Assembly (NCBI GenBank): GCA_964016985.1
Contig: OZ024821.1
Span: forward strand, 129,853,323 to 129,917,322
DNA: 64,000 bases
Origin: Anodontia alba
Taxonomy: Eukaryota; Mollusca; Bivalvia; Lucinida; Lucinidae
Direction of reading: 5' to 3'
Below the pieces are notes generated by a model. That model was not told where the DNA came from, did not search any database, and saw only the letters and a program-made list of their open reading frames with translations. Shown here piece by piece: positions 24,401 to 32,296 of this stretch. Position 1 is the first letter of the stretch, and each line of letters opens with the position of its first letter. The position numbers and the translations under genes are program-made.

Positions 24401-27400
24401 TTAAAATTTACACTGAGTGATACGCAAATATGCTGAAATTTTTTTCTGAAAAAATGTGAGTAGCTTTTGCAAAAGCTACTCACATTTTTTCAGCAAAAAA
24501 TATCAGAATATTGTATATTGAATGCGCTAAAACAGTTAACGAAATGAGCCTTAACGAGCTCGTTAAGCTAACAACACTTTGAACAACTGGGCCTAGATGC
24601 ACAGATGTGCATGCTCATCTGGACCTTTGCTGTTCCCACATGACATAAGGGTCTTTTTCCCATGCACATCATATGGCAGTGAATTTGCAAAGTCACTCTT
24701 TTGGTTAACCCTTGTAATGCTGAATAAATTAAGCTGCCATGCCTACTTCTAATTTTCAACCAATCAGATTACTTGTTCTAAGTTGTTCATATGAATTCAA
24801 CTGCTTAATAACAAACAGTACTAATCCAGATTAGATTGCTACTTCAGAAACCAACTAATCTGGATGTACACTTGTACAAAGTCAGGGTATATCCGGGGTT
24901 CAGCAGGACTAAGGGTTAAGATCATTACAGGGCATAGCTGACATAGCTTAGTTGTATGGTGGTGTCTGATTAACAATTTTTGTTAAACTTAAAAAAAATG
25001 ATAATTTATTCAGCAGTGACTCTGACAATTATAATTTATTCAGCAGTGACTCTGACACCAGACTATCACTTGATTGCTATGTGGGGCAAAAAGAAAATCT
25101 CTTATCATATTTGCACTCAATTTGAACTTTGACTGAATGGGTTTTAACCTCTGACATACTGAATTAAAGTAGCAGCAGTAAACATTTAAAATAAATATTT
25201 GTCTTATTTGGTTTTTCTTCATTTAATAAACTTAACACAATAGGCTCAACTGTTATTGAATTGTGGAGAAAGCTTCAATGAGGTGTTGGAAAAACTAGAA
25301 AAGAATATTTGTTATCATTTACTTGCATTGTCTGCTGAGTATTACAGTGTCAGTCTTAGCTCCAGATAAGGTGCTTTTTTAGCTAAAAGGTGTTGCTGGT
25401 TTTCATATTTCACCATGAAAACTTGTTGTGAGTACTTATTGGAAGTGCCTTGCCGAGGGGCTTTTAACGAGTACAACATGTTTTCATTGAAAAATAAGAA
25501 CTGTATTTATCCAGGCAACCTTCTCATCTCATGTTACAGACAGGAGGTCAGAAAGTAGTGTATTGTGACATATGCTAGTTATCTCAAATATTTGGACTTC
25601 ACAAATTAGTCTTATTACACCTATCCTGAGTGGTTAGCACTCCCTACTTAATTAGGATCACGAGGACCCAGGTAGATGGGATTCAGCCCATGACTGTATA
25701 GCATTTCATTGAAAAGCTTTTCATTACTCTTTCATTGTCTCAATATGACTTAATTAATGTTGAAAGGGATGTAAAACACCAAATCATCATTATCATCATT
25801 ATCGTCATCTTCATCATCATTTGAACAAGAATTAAATATAGATATAGTCTGGTTATTTATATCTAAAAAGTTCATGCTGAATGGCAAACAGGACAGCTCT
25901 GATCACACTGTTTCTAGCTATTCACTGCATGAAACAAAATAACCTGCCTTATAAGAAGCATCCAGGTAGCTGAGTGGTTTGTGAGGTCCTGGGTTTAAAT
26001 TTCCCTGGAGGCGTAATTCAACTAATGCACAGAGCTTTTCATTATCACTCTTCTGCCCTCTCAGTATGACTATATATATGTTGAAATTTATGTATAGCAC
26101 CAACTCATCATCACCTGCCCATGGGCCATAAAACTTGACTTACACCTAAAACATTCTGAAATATAGTCCTTAGGAAATACAGAACAAAGAAAAAAAATGA
26201 AAAACAAAAACAAAACAAAAAAAAAACAACAACAAAAAACAAAAAAAAAAAAAAAACAGAAAATAGCAGACTCAGCTTGAACCTTGAAAAAGTTAAACAC
26301 CCCTCCCACCCTGCCAGTGTTTTGGGTAGATTATAAATTAAAGATCTAGAAGGTTGCCTTTGAAAACAAAGAACACTCAAAAGAACAAAAATTGGAAACT
26401 TTTTTTTTATTTTAATTAACCCTTGTTCTGCTGAACCTGTTTTTTTGCAAACAGTGTAGATCCAGATATGTTGGCTTCTAAAAAAGCCAACTGATCCAGA
26501 TCTGCACTGTTTGCCATTAAGTATGTGAATTTATAACATAATCTGGATCAAGTAATCTGATTGGCTGAAAATTAGGAGTGGGTGTGGCACCTTATTTATT
26601 CAGCATATGCAAGCAACAACATTATAATTTGCAAGTCTTGACACAGCTTGAGGTCCAGGTCTACACTGTTTGTTTAGGCATATTTTTAGGGTAAATGTGA
26701 GTATGTGACCAACAGAGACATGTGCTCACAGACAGGACAGTAAAACTGTTGTGCATTAACCTATTATTACTTAGTGTCCCATAAAGGGGACATTGGCAAA
26801 CATTGTAGACCCAGATCAGATGTCCAAGAATGTCGCATCTCATCAGGGTCTACACATTTTGCATTAAGTATAGAAATTTCTATAAAACGTGGTATTACTA
26901 AAATTAGCCGGACATCCTTTCTGTTAGTACTGGACTAGTCCAAAGATTTAAGGTAGAAGAGTCCACTCAACATAATGAGTTAATTTTAGCCTTTACCATA
27001 TTTACCCCAAGTACATGTATTGGGACAGACAAGCCTATGCAAACAGTGAAGACTTAGATCAGACACTGCAAAATACCAAAAAAACATTGACATTTTTCTT
27101 ATTTTTCCACAAAAAACATACATTGTAGGTACTCATTAGAAGAGCCTCACTAATGCTCTTCAAATGAGTACCCACAATTTGTGTGTTAAAACAGAAATTG
27201 AGCAAACTATTTTGTCTGGATAGCCAAATCAGCTTGTATTTACAGTGATTTCCAGATAGTTGCTTTTTATAAAAATGGAAAAAAAGGAGGATGATATGAT
27301 TTTAAATCCTCAGATTTGTATGTGGAAAATATGGTCTTAAATCCTCAGATATAGATTTGTATGTGGAAAATATGGTTTTTAAATCCTCAAATATAGATTT

Positions 27401-30400
27401 GTACATTACAAAACACTGGCAGAAATTAAAAAAAAGCGTTTAAAAGATAAGGTTTACTTTGCAGATTTTGCTAATGAAAAAAACAAATGAAGTACCACAA
27501 CAAAATTCAGCAATAAAGATATTATAAGCAGGTTCTTTACTGGCGGTATTATAGAGCTAGAGGTCAGATGATAATGTATTTTGGTGACACTAAGATTTTC
27601 CTACCTACGATCGGAAATTCAAGATGGTTGCCATGGCTGCCCTCTTGAAAATGTATTTTGCTCTTGTTCTGAAACAAAAGGCCAGAAGATTCAAAACTTG
27701 ATAGGAAGTATGGGGCAACTAGCAAATCAAAGATAGCTAAAATCATTCCTGTTGGAAGTACAAGATGGCTGCCATCTTGAAAAGGCTGCCATCTTAAAAA
27801 ACTATTCTCTGCTTCTTCTTCTGAATTTTTACTGAAGGCTCACTTGACTCAAAACACGGTAGGAAGTATTGGGGTGACTTGTAAATCAAAAGAAGCTAGT
27901 CGTTCAGATTGGCAGTCCAAGATGGCCACCATGGCAACCATATTGAAAATCTAATTGGAAGTACTTCTCCTTCAGAAAAGGCAAATTGACCTGAAGCTTG
28001 ATAGAAATTATGGGGTAACGTTGGTTAAAAACAGCCAATTAAAATAGTTCTGATTGAAAGTCGATGGGCACCATGGTTGTCATCTTGAAAATCTATTTCC
28101 AACCACTTCTCCTGAACAGAAATGCCAGTTGACTCAAAACTTCATTGGAAATACCAAGTTGGCTTGTTCAAATTATAGCTTTGAGATAAAACATGGCCCC
28201 ATCCAGATCACTTGTCTGATACTCAGGTGAGTGATACAGTGCCATCGTGGCCTTTTGTCTGGCTTTGTCCCTGGGCTATATATGTATATAAAATTGTGTA
28301 ATTTTTCTCTATAACTGCTTGAAGAATTTTCACCAGATTTCACATTGGGCCTTCTGTCGAAACGATATTGACACTTTGTTTGAATGAATGGTTCATTGCC
28401 ATTAAACAAAGTGGCCACTATGCCAATATATTGTAAAAACGCTTAAAAATCTTCTTTTCCAGAGCCAAGAAAGTTTTGAGGTTGAATCATGGTATATATG
28501 TTGACAATTTTTTTCAAATGGTTCAGCGCCATTGAACAAGATGGCTGCCATGTCCATATAAAGTAAAACACTTAAAAATCTTGTTCTTGTGAACTAAGAA
28601 AGCTTTGAGGCTGAATCTTGGTATACAGCATCTGGGAGTCTAAATGTAAACAGCATCCAGGACTCAAAGTCTTCTTATTTGTTCAAATGATGATATTAGG
28701 ATGACCTTTGACCTTATAACAGTTTGGTCAAATTTTTGTCCTAGTTGCTGTGGCAATACTGGAAGAATGGTGCATGGCATCTGCTGATATGCAATAGCTG
28801 TTTTTATCAGGTATGCAAATAGTGGCCCATGGGCCTCATATTTATATAGAGCTTTGAAAGAATGTCTGTTGGGTACTGATTTATTTCTATTTTTTTTTTT
28901 CTTTTTTAGTGAGATTTTACGAGTTGTTGATTCTCTGCAACTTACCGCAGTCAAGAAAGTAGCTACTCCTGTCAACTGGAAGGTAGGTTAAATGATAACG
29001 TGACTGCTGGTATTTATGGTAATTTTTTTCTATAAAAGCTATACATTTTTGTTTTGATACAATAAGTTAATAACATTGTTTAGCTAACACAGCTAAGCTT
29101 TGCTGTGGATTCTAGCTAGTACTCTCAAAAGGTTGTAATGCACAAGTGATAAATTGACCTTATTATTGCATTTTGCTTTTGTAACAAAGGAACATGCTGT
29201 TTATTATCCAGGGTCTTGCGAGGAAACGATAGTGTCAGAGTAAGACGCTGGATGACAAACCTTTTTTCACACTCATCATTATGCCCATACCTTAAGAATG
29301 ACGTAAGAATGGACCATGCAGTTAATCAAGGGTATAATATTTCATGAATATTAACAGCGGTCATGCAGCCCATCCGGATTTTCCATGCACTTACAAAAAG
29401 TGTAGATCCAGATTACTGGCACAGTGGCTCAGTAGAGCATCGCTTTGTGACCAGAATGTTGTGCATTCGATCCCTGGTCGAGTCATGCCAAAGACTTTAA
29501 AAATGGTTCTAGTTGCTCTTTCCCTTGAGGCTCAGTGTAAAGAACTAAGTAGAACTAGGAATCAGAACTGGTCAGCTCAGTGTCAGTGTAATGTGACTGG
29601 GTGGAATATCATGTCAATTGTCTGGGGTGTGATATTTCAGTAAGGCAGCATTTTAAAAGTGAGCATTGAGCTCTCTGCCACATCCAGACACTGTCGCAAT
29701 ATGATTGAAAGATTGTTGAAAGCGACTTAAAGCCCAGATAAAACAAACAAACAAGATCACGATCAGTTGGGTTCTTCAGACGCCAACAGGGTTGAAGAAG
29801 CCAACTGATCTGGATCAGCACTGTTTGCCATCAGGTATGTGAATTAGTACCAACATTATGGATCAAACGAGCTGATTGGTTTATATAGATGTTCACTGTA
29901 CTTTGCATTATTGTTGAACCTTTACCATTCACTGTTCAAATTCAGCAGACAACAAATTAATGGTATTTATTTTTATTTTTCCCAGAAAATTAGCTTTATG
30001 TTTCATGAAATTTGCATGTAATGTCAAAGCCTGTTTCTGGGAAAAAATAAAAAGAAATACTGCAAAATGCTGTCCGCTGAACTTTTTTGATTACGGCAGT
30101 ACAAATACAGGGCTGAAAGATTAGAAATACAATGACCCCTGAGCTTTGCATCCTATAAAAATTGACAAAGAGCTACATGTATTTATTTATATAGTGAAGA
30201 ATACCAATGTGCTGAGTACAGCCGGTAATGGCTTAGACTGAAACTTAAAACATTAAGAATATATTTTCAGAGTGGTGATAAGTGTATGGTTGTTCCATCA
30301 TTGAGTGATGATGAAGCTAAGAAACTCTTCCCAAAGGGTTTTGAAAAGAAAGATTTGCCTTCGAAGAAAAGCTACTTGCGGTTCACACCAGATCCTTCCA

Positions 30401-30405
30401 AGTAA
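12286..30405 (+). CDS. PRDX6: Peroxiredoxin-6 type 1-Cys peroxiredoxin gene, exons 2-6 (first coding exon not found)
   Basis: Joined exons 12286-12442, 15767-15907, 23781-23854, 28910-28982 and 30271-30405 encode about 192 residues. With a first exon of about 30 residues this would match the family's usual 220-225. All four introns have GT-AG ends and phases agree throughout. The enzyme reduces hydrogen peroxide and phospholipid hydroperoxides in the cytosol and acidic organelles. Visible features are His in SHPADYTP, the peroxidatic Cys in PVCTTE (codon 12329-12331), Arg in TCRA (15902-15904), the GRNFDEILR dimer and C-terminal region, and the C-terminal domain KKLFPKGF. There is no second resolving Cys motif, as expected for 1-Cys enzymes. 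The mammalian phospholipase Asp140 is Gly here (23799-23801), and the serine motif reads xSWA rather than GxSxG. Introns are filled with MITEs and SINEs. Family identity is near certain. The missing 5' exon lies upstream or in sequence I could not recognise. Confidence 0.95.
12505..12751 (+). mobile_element. Family P hairpin MITE in PRDX6 intron
   Basis: It lies between TTAA 12505-12508 and TTAA 12748-12751. It has CAGCCAATCAGTTTGCTTGA, then the stem AGCCAACTTATGGCTT and ATCTGGATCTACACTGTTTG, ending AGCAGGACCAGGGTTAA. It is diverged. Confidence 0.65.
12752..13750. other. PRDX6 intronic DNA, nothing firm
   Basis: AT-rich. An inverted repeat around 12860-12990 (GGAATTTATTTCACTGAATG against AAGAGTGAAATAAAATTTGA) may be a MITE relic. 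No exon was seen. Confidence 0.4.
13751..13948. mobile_element. Hairpin MITE, family M2
   Basis: The ends are CATAGCTGCAGATAAG and, inverse, CGCCTTATGTGTTGCTATG. The central hairpin is ACATATGTTGTGGTACTCAT with the tip AGAAGTGCCTTGCCGAAG, returning to GTACCCACAACATATG. Confidence 0.75.
14098..14222 (+). mobile_element. SINE family C, 3' part
   Basis: Has TCTTTCATTATCATTCTTCC, TATGACGTAAATAATGTTGA and GGGATGTAAAATACCAAATC, as in the copies at 15.4, 23.1, 25.7 and 26.0 kb. The tRNA-like head is lost. Confidence 0.6.
14223..14764. other. PRDX6 intron 2 DNA with one hairpin
   Basis: A hairpin at about 14572-14640 (GCAAACAGTGCAGACGCAGA with the tip GCCACATAATGTGGC) is related to family R, but no TTAA ends are clear. 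The remainder has no recognised content. Confidence 0.5.
14765..15037. mobile_element. TTAA-bounded repeat, family Q-like
   Basis: It lies between TTAA 14765-14768 and TTAA 15034-15037. It has GGAGACATTTTGCCTGAAAT and CATTTCAAAATGTTGTCTTC then TGCAATGTTTACCCAGCATG. The left half is diverged. Confidence 0.55.
15034..15260. mobile_element. TTAA hairpin MITE, family R
   Basis: It lies between TTAA 15034-15037 and TTAA 15257-15260, with ends TTAACCCATTTTAGTAGG and GATGAAAATGGGTTAA. The hairpin is AACAGTGCAAACCCAGATCA with the tip TTGCAGAATGTGGCA. It shares its left TTAA with the neighbouring element. Confidence 0.75.
15372..15515 (+). mobile_element. tRNA-derived SINE, family C
   Basis: The A-box-like CCAAGTGGTTAGTGC and B box GGGTTTGAATCC are followed by GAATGATGTTGAAAGGGACC and AAAACACCAAACAATCATCA. 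It is shorter than other copies. Confidence 0.7.
15767..15907 (+). CDS. PRDX6: PRDX6 exon 3
   Basis: The acceptor TTGTAG ends at 15766 and the donor GTAAGT starts at 15908. Forty-seven codons in phase 0 run from DIVAFNGG to PLTCRA. The Arg two residues from the end aligns with the conserved active-site Arg132 of mammalian PRDX6. Confidence 0.95.
15941..16146. mobile_element. Hairpin MITE, family M2
   Basis: Has the left end GGCATAGATAAGG, the hairpin AAACATATGTTGTGGAATGT with the tip AAGTGCCTCAGCCAGGTGCTT, returning to TACCCTTAACATATGTTTTT, and the right end GTGTCTTAACTAGAGCTTTG. It starts 33 bp after PRDX6 exon 3. Confidence 0.7.
16159..16928. mobile_element. Putative 770-bp DNA element (CAGGG ends, AATAGA duplication)
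   Basis: It starts CAGGGTTCAAG and ends CTGATCCCTG, and is flanked by AATAGA on both sides (16153-16158, 16929-16934). Both ends carry related sequence (GGGAGAAGTGACTTCTCCCT near the left, GGGCGAAGTTTTTGTTGCCC near the right). No ORF was recognised. Confidence 0.5.
16965..17155. mobile_element. Hairpin MITE, family M2, diverged
   Basis: Has AACATATGTTGTGGGTACTG and ACCACAAGATATATTTTCAT around a shortened tip, and ends GCATCTTGTCTGGAGCTTTG. Confidence 0.6.
17159..17382. mobile_element. TTAA hairpin MITE, family Q
   Basis: It lies between TTAA 17159-17162 and 17379-17382, with ends TTAACCCTTAAAACACC and GGCGCTTTAAGGGTTAA. The long stem has GACTTTTCATGTGAATCATC mirrored, with a direct repeat GCATCTGCCCA at the tip. 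Confidence 0.8.
17425..17520 (+). mobile_element. SINE family C, 3' fragment
   Basis: CAGAGCCCTTTCATTATCAT and TGATATGACTTAAAAATAAT then GTTGAAAGTGACATAAATCA match the 3' half of family C. Confidence 0.55.
17550..17889. mobile_element. Hairpin MITE, family N
   Basis: Has the ends TACCATATTCAATCTAATTA and TTAGGACGAATACGGTA. The hairpin is GCATATGCTATGGGTACTCA with the tip GCCTCGACTTGTCGAGGC, returning to AAAACATATGCTTTTATAAA. Confidence 0.75.
17935..18145 (+). mobile_element. Old SINE family A copy lacking its head
   Basis: TCTATGGTCATTCCCTCCCT, GAAAGAATGTGCACATATAT and CTTAGAGGACTAAGCCTGCT are followed by TGCTGACTGGGCCATTAAAC. It is more diverged than the copies at 4.9 and 19.3 kb. Confidence 0.75.
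18146..18434. other. PRDX6 intron 3 DNA, nothing recognised
   Basis: AT-rich, with a short TATA-rich stretch near 18165-18195. No exon or clear repeat end was seen. Confidence 0.4.
18435..18650. mobile_element. TTAA hairpin repeat related to families P and R, diverged
   Basis: Has the ends TTAACCCTTTCAATCCTG and GACTGAATGGGTTAGG. The imperfect hairpin AATGGTGCAGGTCCTGATTA against ATTTGGATCAACACTGTTTG is typical of the P and R cores. Confidence 0.55.
18893..19265. mobile_element. Family N repeat with two hairpins
   Basis: The left end TACCTAATTACCACACATAC is present. A first damaged hairpin lies at 18985-19045. A second, near-perfect one lies at 19060-19140: GCATTTGTTGTGGGTGCTCA with the tip CCTCGACAAGTTGAGG. 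Two cores in one copy suggest internal duplication. Confidence 0.6.
19270..19800 (-). mobile_element. Old SINE family A (minus) split by a younger SINE A
   Basis: The 3' part (GGTCATCTCAAGCCAGCCAG and TTTTTCCTGGGCAGGCTTAG) lies left of 19349. The 5' head (AGAAATGATCAATCTCCATA and TAGGATTCAAACATGCAACC) lies right of 19670. Both read on the minus strand, with the younger copy between them. Confidence 0.75.
19350..19654 (+). mobile_element. tRNA-derived SINE, family A, full length
   Basis: Has the A-box-like TGGCTCATTTGGATGCG, the B box GGTTCAACCC and the complete body to CCTCAACACAACCAACA. It is flanked by TTAGGGGACCTTCTTG (19334-19349) and TTAGGGGACCTACTTG (19655-19670), a 16-bp target duplication with one mismatch. 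It is close to the copy in the LINE at 4956. Confidence 0.92.
19966..20177 (+). mobile_element. piggyBac-like hairpin MITE, family P, near-intact
   Basis: It lies between TTAA 19966-19969 and 20174-20177, with ends TTAACCCTTGTTTTGCTGAA and TTCAGCAGGACAAGGGTTAA. It has a perfect stem with CAGATCCAGATCAGTTGGCT mirrored around TTCTTCAGAA. This is the cleanest P copy in the window. Confidence 0.88.
20382..20562. mobile_element. Hairpin MITE, family M2
   Basis: Has TAGCTCTAGATAAGAGGC and CACACCTTATCTGGAGTATG as ends. The hairpin is ACATATGTTGTGGTACTCAT with the tip AGAAGCACCTCATTGAGGTG. Confidence 0.75.
20736..20846. mobile_element. Hairpin MITE, family M2, cut off
   Basis: The left half is intact from CATAGCTCCAGACAAGG to GAAGCACTTCACTGAAG. 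The right half is missing, and the sequence changes abruptly at TACTGTAAAACA (20847). Confidence 0.65.
20847..22916. mobile_element. Possible 2.07-kb element with TACTGTAAAACA ends
   Basis: The left end TACTGTAAAACATTT and, inverse at the right, CTACTGTAAAACACTT are about 15-bp inverted repeats. Inside are a 48-bp direct repeat (TCTTGATTGTTTTCTCTCAC at about 21398 and 21446), a 200-bp triplicated block and CG-rich pieces (21240-21390, 22485-22580). No protein was recognised. Confidence 0.4.
21510..22110. repeat. Tandem repeat, about 200 bp, three copies
   Basis: Each copy has TGCTGGCCAACACAGG (or GCGGGCCAACACAGG), then AGAAAACTGAAATGTTTT, then GTTACAAAATGGGCAATGCC (21681, 21882 and 22085), and except in the last, CCATAACAAATAATGGG. 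Copies differ by small indels. Confidence 0.75.
23056..23268 (+). mobile_element. tRNA-derived SINE, family C, full length
   Basis: The head GCATCTGGGTAGCCGAGCAG then TTAGGACTCCAG and the B-box-like ATTCAAACCC are followed by CTTGATATGACTTAAATTAT and AGGGATGTAAAACAGCAAAC. Confidence 0.75.
23385..23597 (+). mobile_element. piggyBac-like hairpin MITE, family P
   Basis: It lies between TTAA 23385-23388 and 23594-23597, with ends TTAACCCTTGCCTTGCAGAA and GCAGCAGGACAAAAGTTAA. The stem AGATCCAGATCAGTTGGCTT is mirrored around TCTCAGAA. Confidence 0.85.
23598..23780. mobile_element. Family Q right half, just before PRDX6 exon 4
   Basis: Has TTTCAGAGGAAATAAGTTTT and TCTTTGAAAAATAAAACAAA then GACTTGCCTGCTGAAGTTGT. 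It looks like a Q copy interrupted at about 23385 by the P element. Confidence 0.5.
23781..23854 (+). CDS. PRDX6: PRDX6 exon 4 (Asp140 position replaced by Gly)
   Basis: The acceptor TTTTAACAG ends at 23780 and the donor GTAAGA starts at 23855. Twenty-four codons plus two bases read [20 protein letters not shown] and then GRNF, with a split Asp codon. The residue after IIGP is Gly, where mammalian PRDX6 has the phospholipase Asp. Confidence 0.95.
24356..24594. mobile_element. Hairpin MITE, family S
   Basis: The terminal repeats are GGGCCTAGTTGTTCAAAGCT and, inverse, AGGCCCAGTTGTTCAAAG. The centre is AAAATGTGAGTAGCTTTTGC mirrored. A second copy is at 35824. Confidence 0.8.
24705..24919 (+). 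mobile_element. piggyBac-like hairpin MITE, family P
   Basis: It lies between TTAA 24705-24708 and 24916-24919, with ends TTAACCCTTGTAATGCTGAA and TTCAGCAGGACTAAGGGTTAA. The hairpin is imperfect. Confidence 0.82.
24920..25350. other. PRDX6 intron DNA with a short direct repeat
   Basis: TAATTTATTCAGCAGTGACT then CTGACA occurs twice, about 29 bp apart, at 25002-25057. Nothing else was recognised. Confidence 0.5.
25351..25505. mobile_element. Hairpin MITE, family M2, damaged
   Basis: Has TTAGCTCCAGATAAGGTGCT and a hairpin with TTGTTGTGAGTACTTATTGG. The right arm is shortened and the right end is missing. Confidence 0.6.
25620..25815 (+). mobile_element. tRNA-derived SINE, family C
   Basis: CCTGAGTGGTTAGCACTCC begins the head. 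It ends CTCAATATGACTTAATTAAT and GTTGAAAGGGATGTAAAACA then CCAAATCATCAT, followed by a CATCAT microsatellite. Confidence 0.7.
25956..26112 (+). mobile_element. SINE family C, shortened copy
   Basis: GCATCCAGGTAGCTGAGTGG then GGTCCTGGGTTTAAATTTCC (B-box-like). The 3' part is CAGTATGACTATATATATGT and TGAAATTTATGTATAGCACC. Confidence 0.65.
26416..26610 (-). mobile_element. piggyBac-like hairpin MITE, family P (minus)
   Basis: TTAACCCTTGTTCTGCTGAA starts at 26416. The hairpin GATCCAGATATGTTGGCTTC is mirrored. CTGATTGGCTGAAAATTAGG lies on the right, and the right end is degraded. Confidence 0.75.
26756..26983. mobile_element. TTAA hairpin MITE, family R
   Basis: It lies between TTAA 26756-26759 and 26980-26983. 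The hairpin is CAAACATTGTAGACCCAGAT with the tip GTCCAAGAATGTCGCATC, and the right arm is CATCAGGGTCTACACATTTT. Confidence 0.72.
27085..27200. mobile_element. Hairpin MITE core, family M2
   Basis: Has AACATACATTGTAGGTACTC and GAGTACCCACAATTTGTGTG around the tip GAGCCTCACTAATGCTC. The ends are lost. Confidence 0.6.
27285..27415. repeat. Short tandem repeat, about 50 bp x 3
   Basis: AAATCCTCAGATTTGTATGT then GGAAAATATGG repeats at about 27302, 27340 and 27390, with small insertions (ATATAG). Confidence 0.75.
27560..28258 (-). mobile_element. Hairpin-ended tandem-repeat element E (PRDX6 intron 4)
   Basis: About four to five diverged units of about 140 bp carry CAAGATGGCTGCCATCTTGA and GACTCAAAACTTGATAGGAA motifs. 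The right end CAGGTGAGTGATACAGTGCC then ATCGTGGCCTTTTGT matches the end of element A at 3486. The left end is not resolved. Confidence 0.65.
28380..28640. repeat. Tandem-repeat fragment F, about 125 bp x 2
   Basis: ATGGTTCATTGCCATTAAAC / ATGGTTCAGCGCCATTGAAC and GCTTAAAAATCTTCTTTTCC / ACTTAAAAATCTTGTTCTTG occur twice, about 125 bp apart. It is probably the remnant of another tandem-repeat element of the same class. Confidence 0.6.
28910..28982 (+). CDS. PRDX6: PRDX6 exon 5
   Basis: A pyrimidine-rich acceptor ends in TTTTAG at 28909 and the donor GTAGGT starts at 28983. One base completes Asp, then 24 codons run from [10 protein letters not shown] to ATPVNWK. The Thr in VATP, at the MAP-kinase site of mammalian PRDX6, is kept. 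Confidence 0.95.
29320..29880. mobile_element. Family P MITE (minus) split by SINE D
   Basis: The left piece ends TGTAGATCCAGAT before 29410. The right piece resumes AGATCACGATCAGTTGGGTT then CTTCAGACGCCAACAGGGTT and the arm GCCAACTGATCTGGATCAGC, with GATCAAACGAGCTGATTGGT. Confidence 0.55.
29410..29755 (+). mobile_element. tRNA-derived SINE, family D
   Basis: The A-box-like TGGCTCAGTAGAGCATCG and B-box-like GCATTCGATCCCTGG head is followed by about 250 bp, ending GTTGAAAGCGACTTAAAGCC then AAACAAACAAACA. It is probably flanked by the repeat AGATC(C)AGAT. Confidence 0.7.
29930..30095. mobile_element. Hairpin MITE, family Q, in PRDX6 intron 5
   Basis: TTCAGCAGACAACAAATTAA and TTTTCCCAGAAAATTAGC are mirrored by CCTGTTTCTGGGAAAAAATA and GCTGTCCGCTGAAC. 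Confidence 0.65.
30271..30405 (+). CDS. PRDX6: PRDX6 terminal coding exon 6
   Basis: The acceptor TATTTTCAG ends at 30270. Forty-four codons, from [10 protein letters not shown] to [10 protein letters not shown], are followed by TAA at 30403-30405. This is the usual C-terminal peroxiredoxin domain end. The 3' UTR probably follows, but no polyadenylation site was assigned. Confidence 0.95.
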   Translation, partial: SGDKCMVVPSLSDDEAKKLFPKGFEKKDLPSKKSYLRFTPDPSK

Positions 30406-31487
30406 AGGAGCCTGCAGTATTCGCACAATAGTGCTGATGCGTAGGAGACTTGTATATTGGATGCTGGACACTTTTTATATCATCTAAACTATCAAGAGCA
30501 CAAGGGAAATATAGAGTGCCATATTTACCCTTAATATTTGGACATGATAACTACTGACAGCTTGTCCAAAGTTTCGACAGGTCCATTTTACAACCTGTAG
30601 ATGTGTTATAAAACTGCTCAATGAGTGACAAACTATGTAGGCCCTGATCAGACACTGCATTCTGCAGTGTCTGATTGGGGTCTACATTGTTTGCCCAACC
30701 GGCCTGTCTGTTCAAATACTTGGGGTATTTATGGTGTTTTATGAATTGTTTGGTTTTGTTTTCTATCTTGTTTTCACATGCAGTGTAACTGGTGTTGTTT
30801 TTTTTTTATGGTGAGAATTGTACATTAATGTGGTTGTAAAGTTTTAAATGACAAATATTTTCAAACAAACGCTAAAATCAGTGCTGAATATGATCCATTA
30901 TTCATCCAAAAGCAACTGGTGCCAAGCAAGCTCTAGATAAACAGGATATTGGCTTTCTCACTGGAGAGATATTTCCTTATCTTTTCTCCCAGAAAACTGG
31001 GCATAACAGTCCATGAGAAAATTGAATTTATTCACAATATATACGAAAAAAATATTTCAAAACATCTGCTGCTAGTTTTGTTCAGTGTAAAAAGAGTTAA
31101 CAAACAAGTTTTTGCTTGCAACCACAAAATGTTGTTTAAAGCTTGTTTAAAATTAAAATCAAATATTCAAATTCAAATTCATTTTGATGAAAAATTTTGC
31201 CCCTACAGATATTTGCAGTTATATGGCAGTTGTTATTATTTTGTTGTTCAGTGTTTAAGTTTTATAGAAATATAATTATCTCCAGTCTAGATTGTCAAAA
31301 AGAATGGGCAGTGCCTTGGGTCTTTTAAAAATTGGGTCTTTTACTTGTTACAATAATTGGAAAATTGGGTCTTTTATTTAAACTAGATATTCTGGAATAC
31401 TGTGTGGCAGTTATTTCTGCAGGTTATAAACTTCCTATTTTTCTTTTGTGGTTTGCCTAAAGGCAAAGGAATTAAAACACTGATCAC
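30406..31487 (+). other. Probable PRDX6 3' UTR and downstream DNA
   Basis: Follows the PRDX6 stop. A hairpin at about 30620-30705 (AGGCCCTGATCAGACACTGC mirrored) is of the R or P core type. An AT-rich stretch follows with no recognised gene. No poly(A) site was assigned. Confidence 0.45.
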
Positions 31488-31662
31488 TTAACCCTGGTTA
31501 ATGCCCTGCATTTGCAAACTGTAGATCAAGATCAGGTGGCTTCTAAAAAGCCAACTGATCTGGATCTGCACTGTTTGCCATTAATTGTGTGAATATGTAT
31601 CAACAGTCAAGATCAAATAATCTAATTGGCTGAAAATTAGAAGTGAGCATGGCATAAAAAAT
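31488..31662 (-). mobile_element. Family P hairpin MITE (minus), right end worn
   Basis: It starts TTAACCCTGGTTAATGCCC. The stem GATCAAGATCAGGTGGCTTC is mirrored. TCTAATTGGCTGAAAATTAG follows. Confidence 0.7.
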
Positions 31663-31945
31663 GTCATTTAAAAAGAAAGGGTATATTATAAAAAATGTAT
31701 ATTTTTTTTATTGTGCTGTGTATTTTCCCATTTATTTTTTGAATTTTTGAAATCTTCTGAAAGTAAAAAAAAAAAAAAAAATAAAAAAAATGCACACTTT
31801 TGTATATCTTTTGAGATAAAAAATGTGAATTTTAGTCCTGCAGAAGTAAGCTGTTATATGGCAGTCCATATGGTGAAAGATCCTGATGCTACACAATATC
31901 TTTACATAACAGTCTATGAGAAGATTGAATTTATTTGTGATATAC

Positions 31946-32296
31946 CGTATTCGATCTAATTACCGCACATACCCCTATAAGCGCACATTCATGAAATTCC
32001 GTAGTCTTATTACAGCCAGTGTACTTTTTATTTACTTTTTTATAAAGGCATATGTTGTGGGTTCTCATTTGAATTGCATCGACTTGTCGATGCAATTCAA
32101 ATGAGTACCCACAACATATGCCTTTATAAAGAAAATCAGAAAAAAAAATCGCATAATCATCATCAAACAAGTCCTTTTCTGATCTTTTTATAGTGTATCC
32201 TTAATAGGTATAGGTACATATTTTATCACATCTGAGTGTTCCCAGTAGTTTTGAAAAACCTAAGCGCACAGTGCGGTAATTAGGTCGAATACGGTA
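31946..32296. mobile_element. Hairpin MITE, family N, best copy
   Basis: The ends are TACCGTATTCGATCTAATTA and, inverse, TACCGTATTCGACCTAATTA, with TA on each side as the likely target site. The central hairpin GGCATATGTTGTGGGTTCTC has the tip GCATCGACTTGTCGATGC and returns perfectly. Confidence 0.85.

Noticed and set aside
26088..26380. Phe-rich minus-strand open frames
   Set aside because: They come from the A-rich low-complexity tract at 26200-26265.
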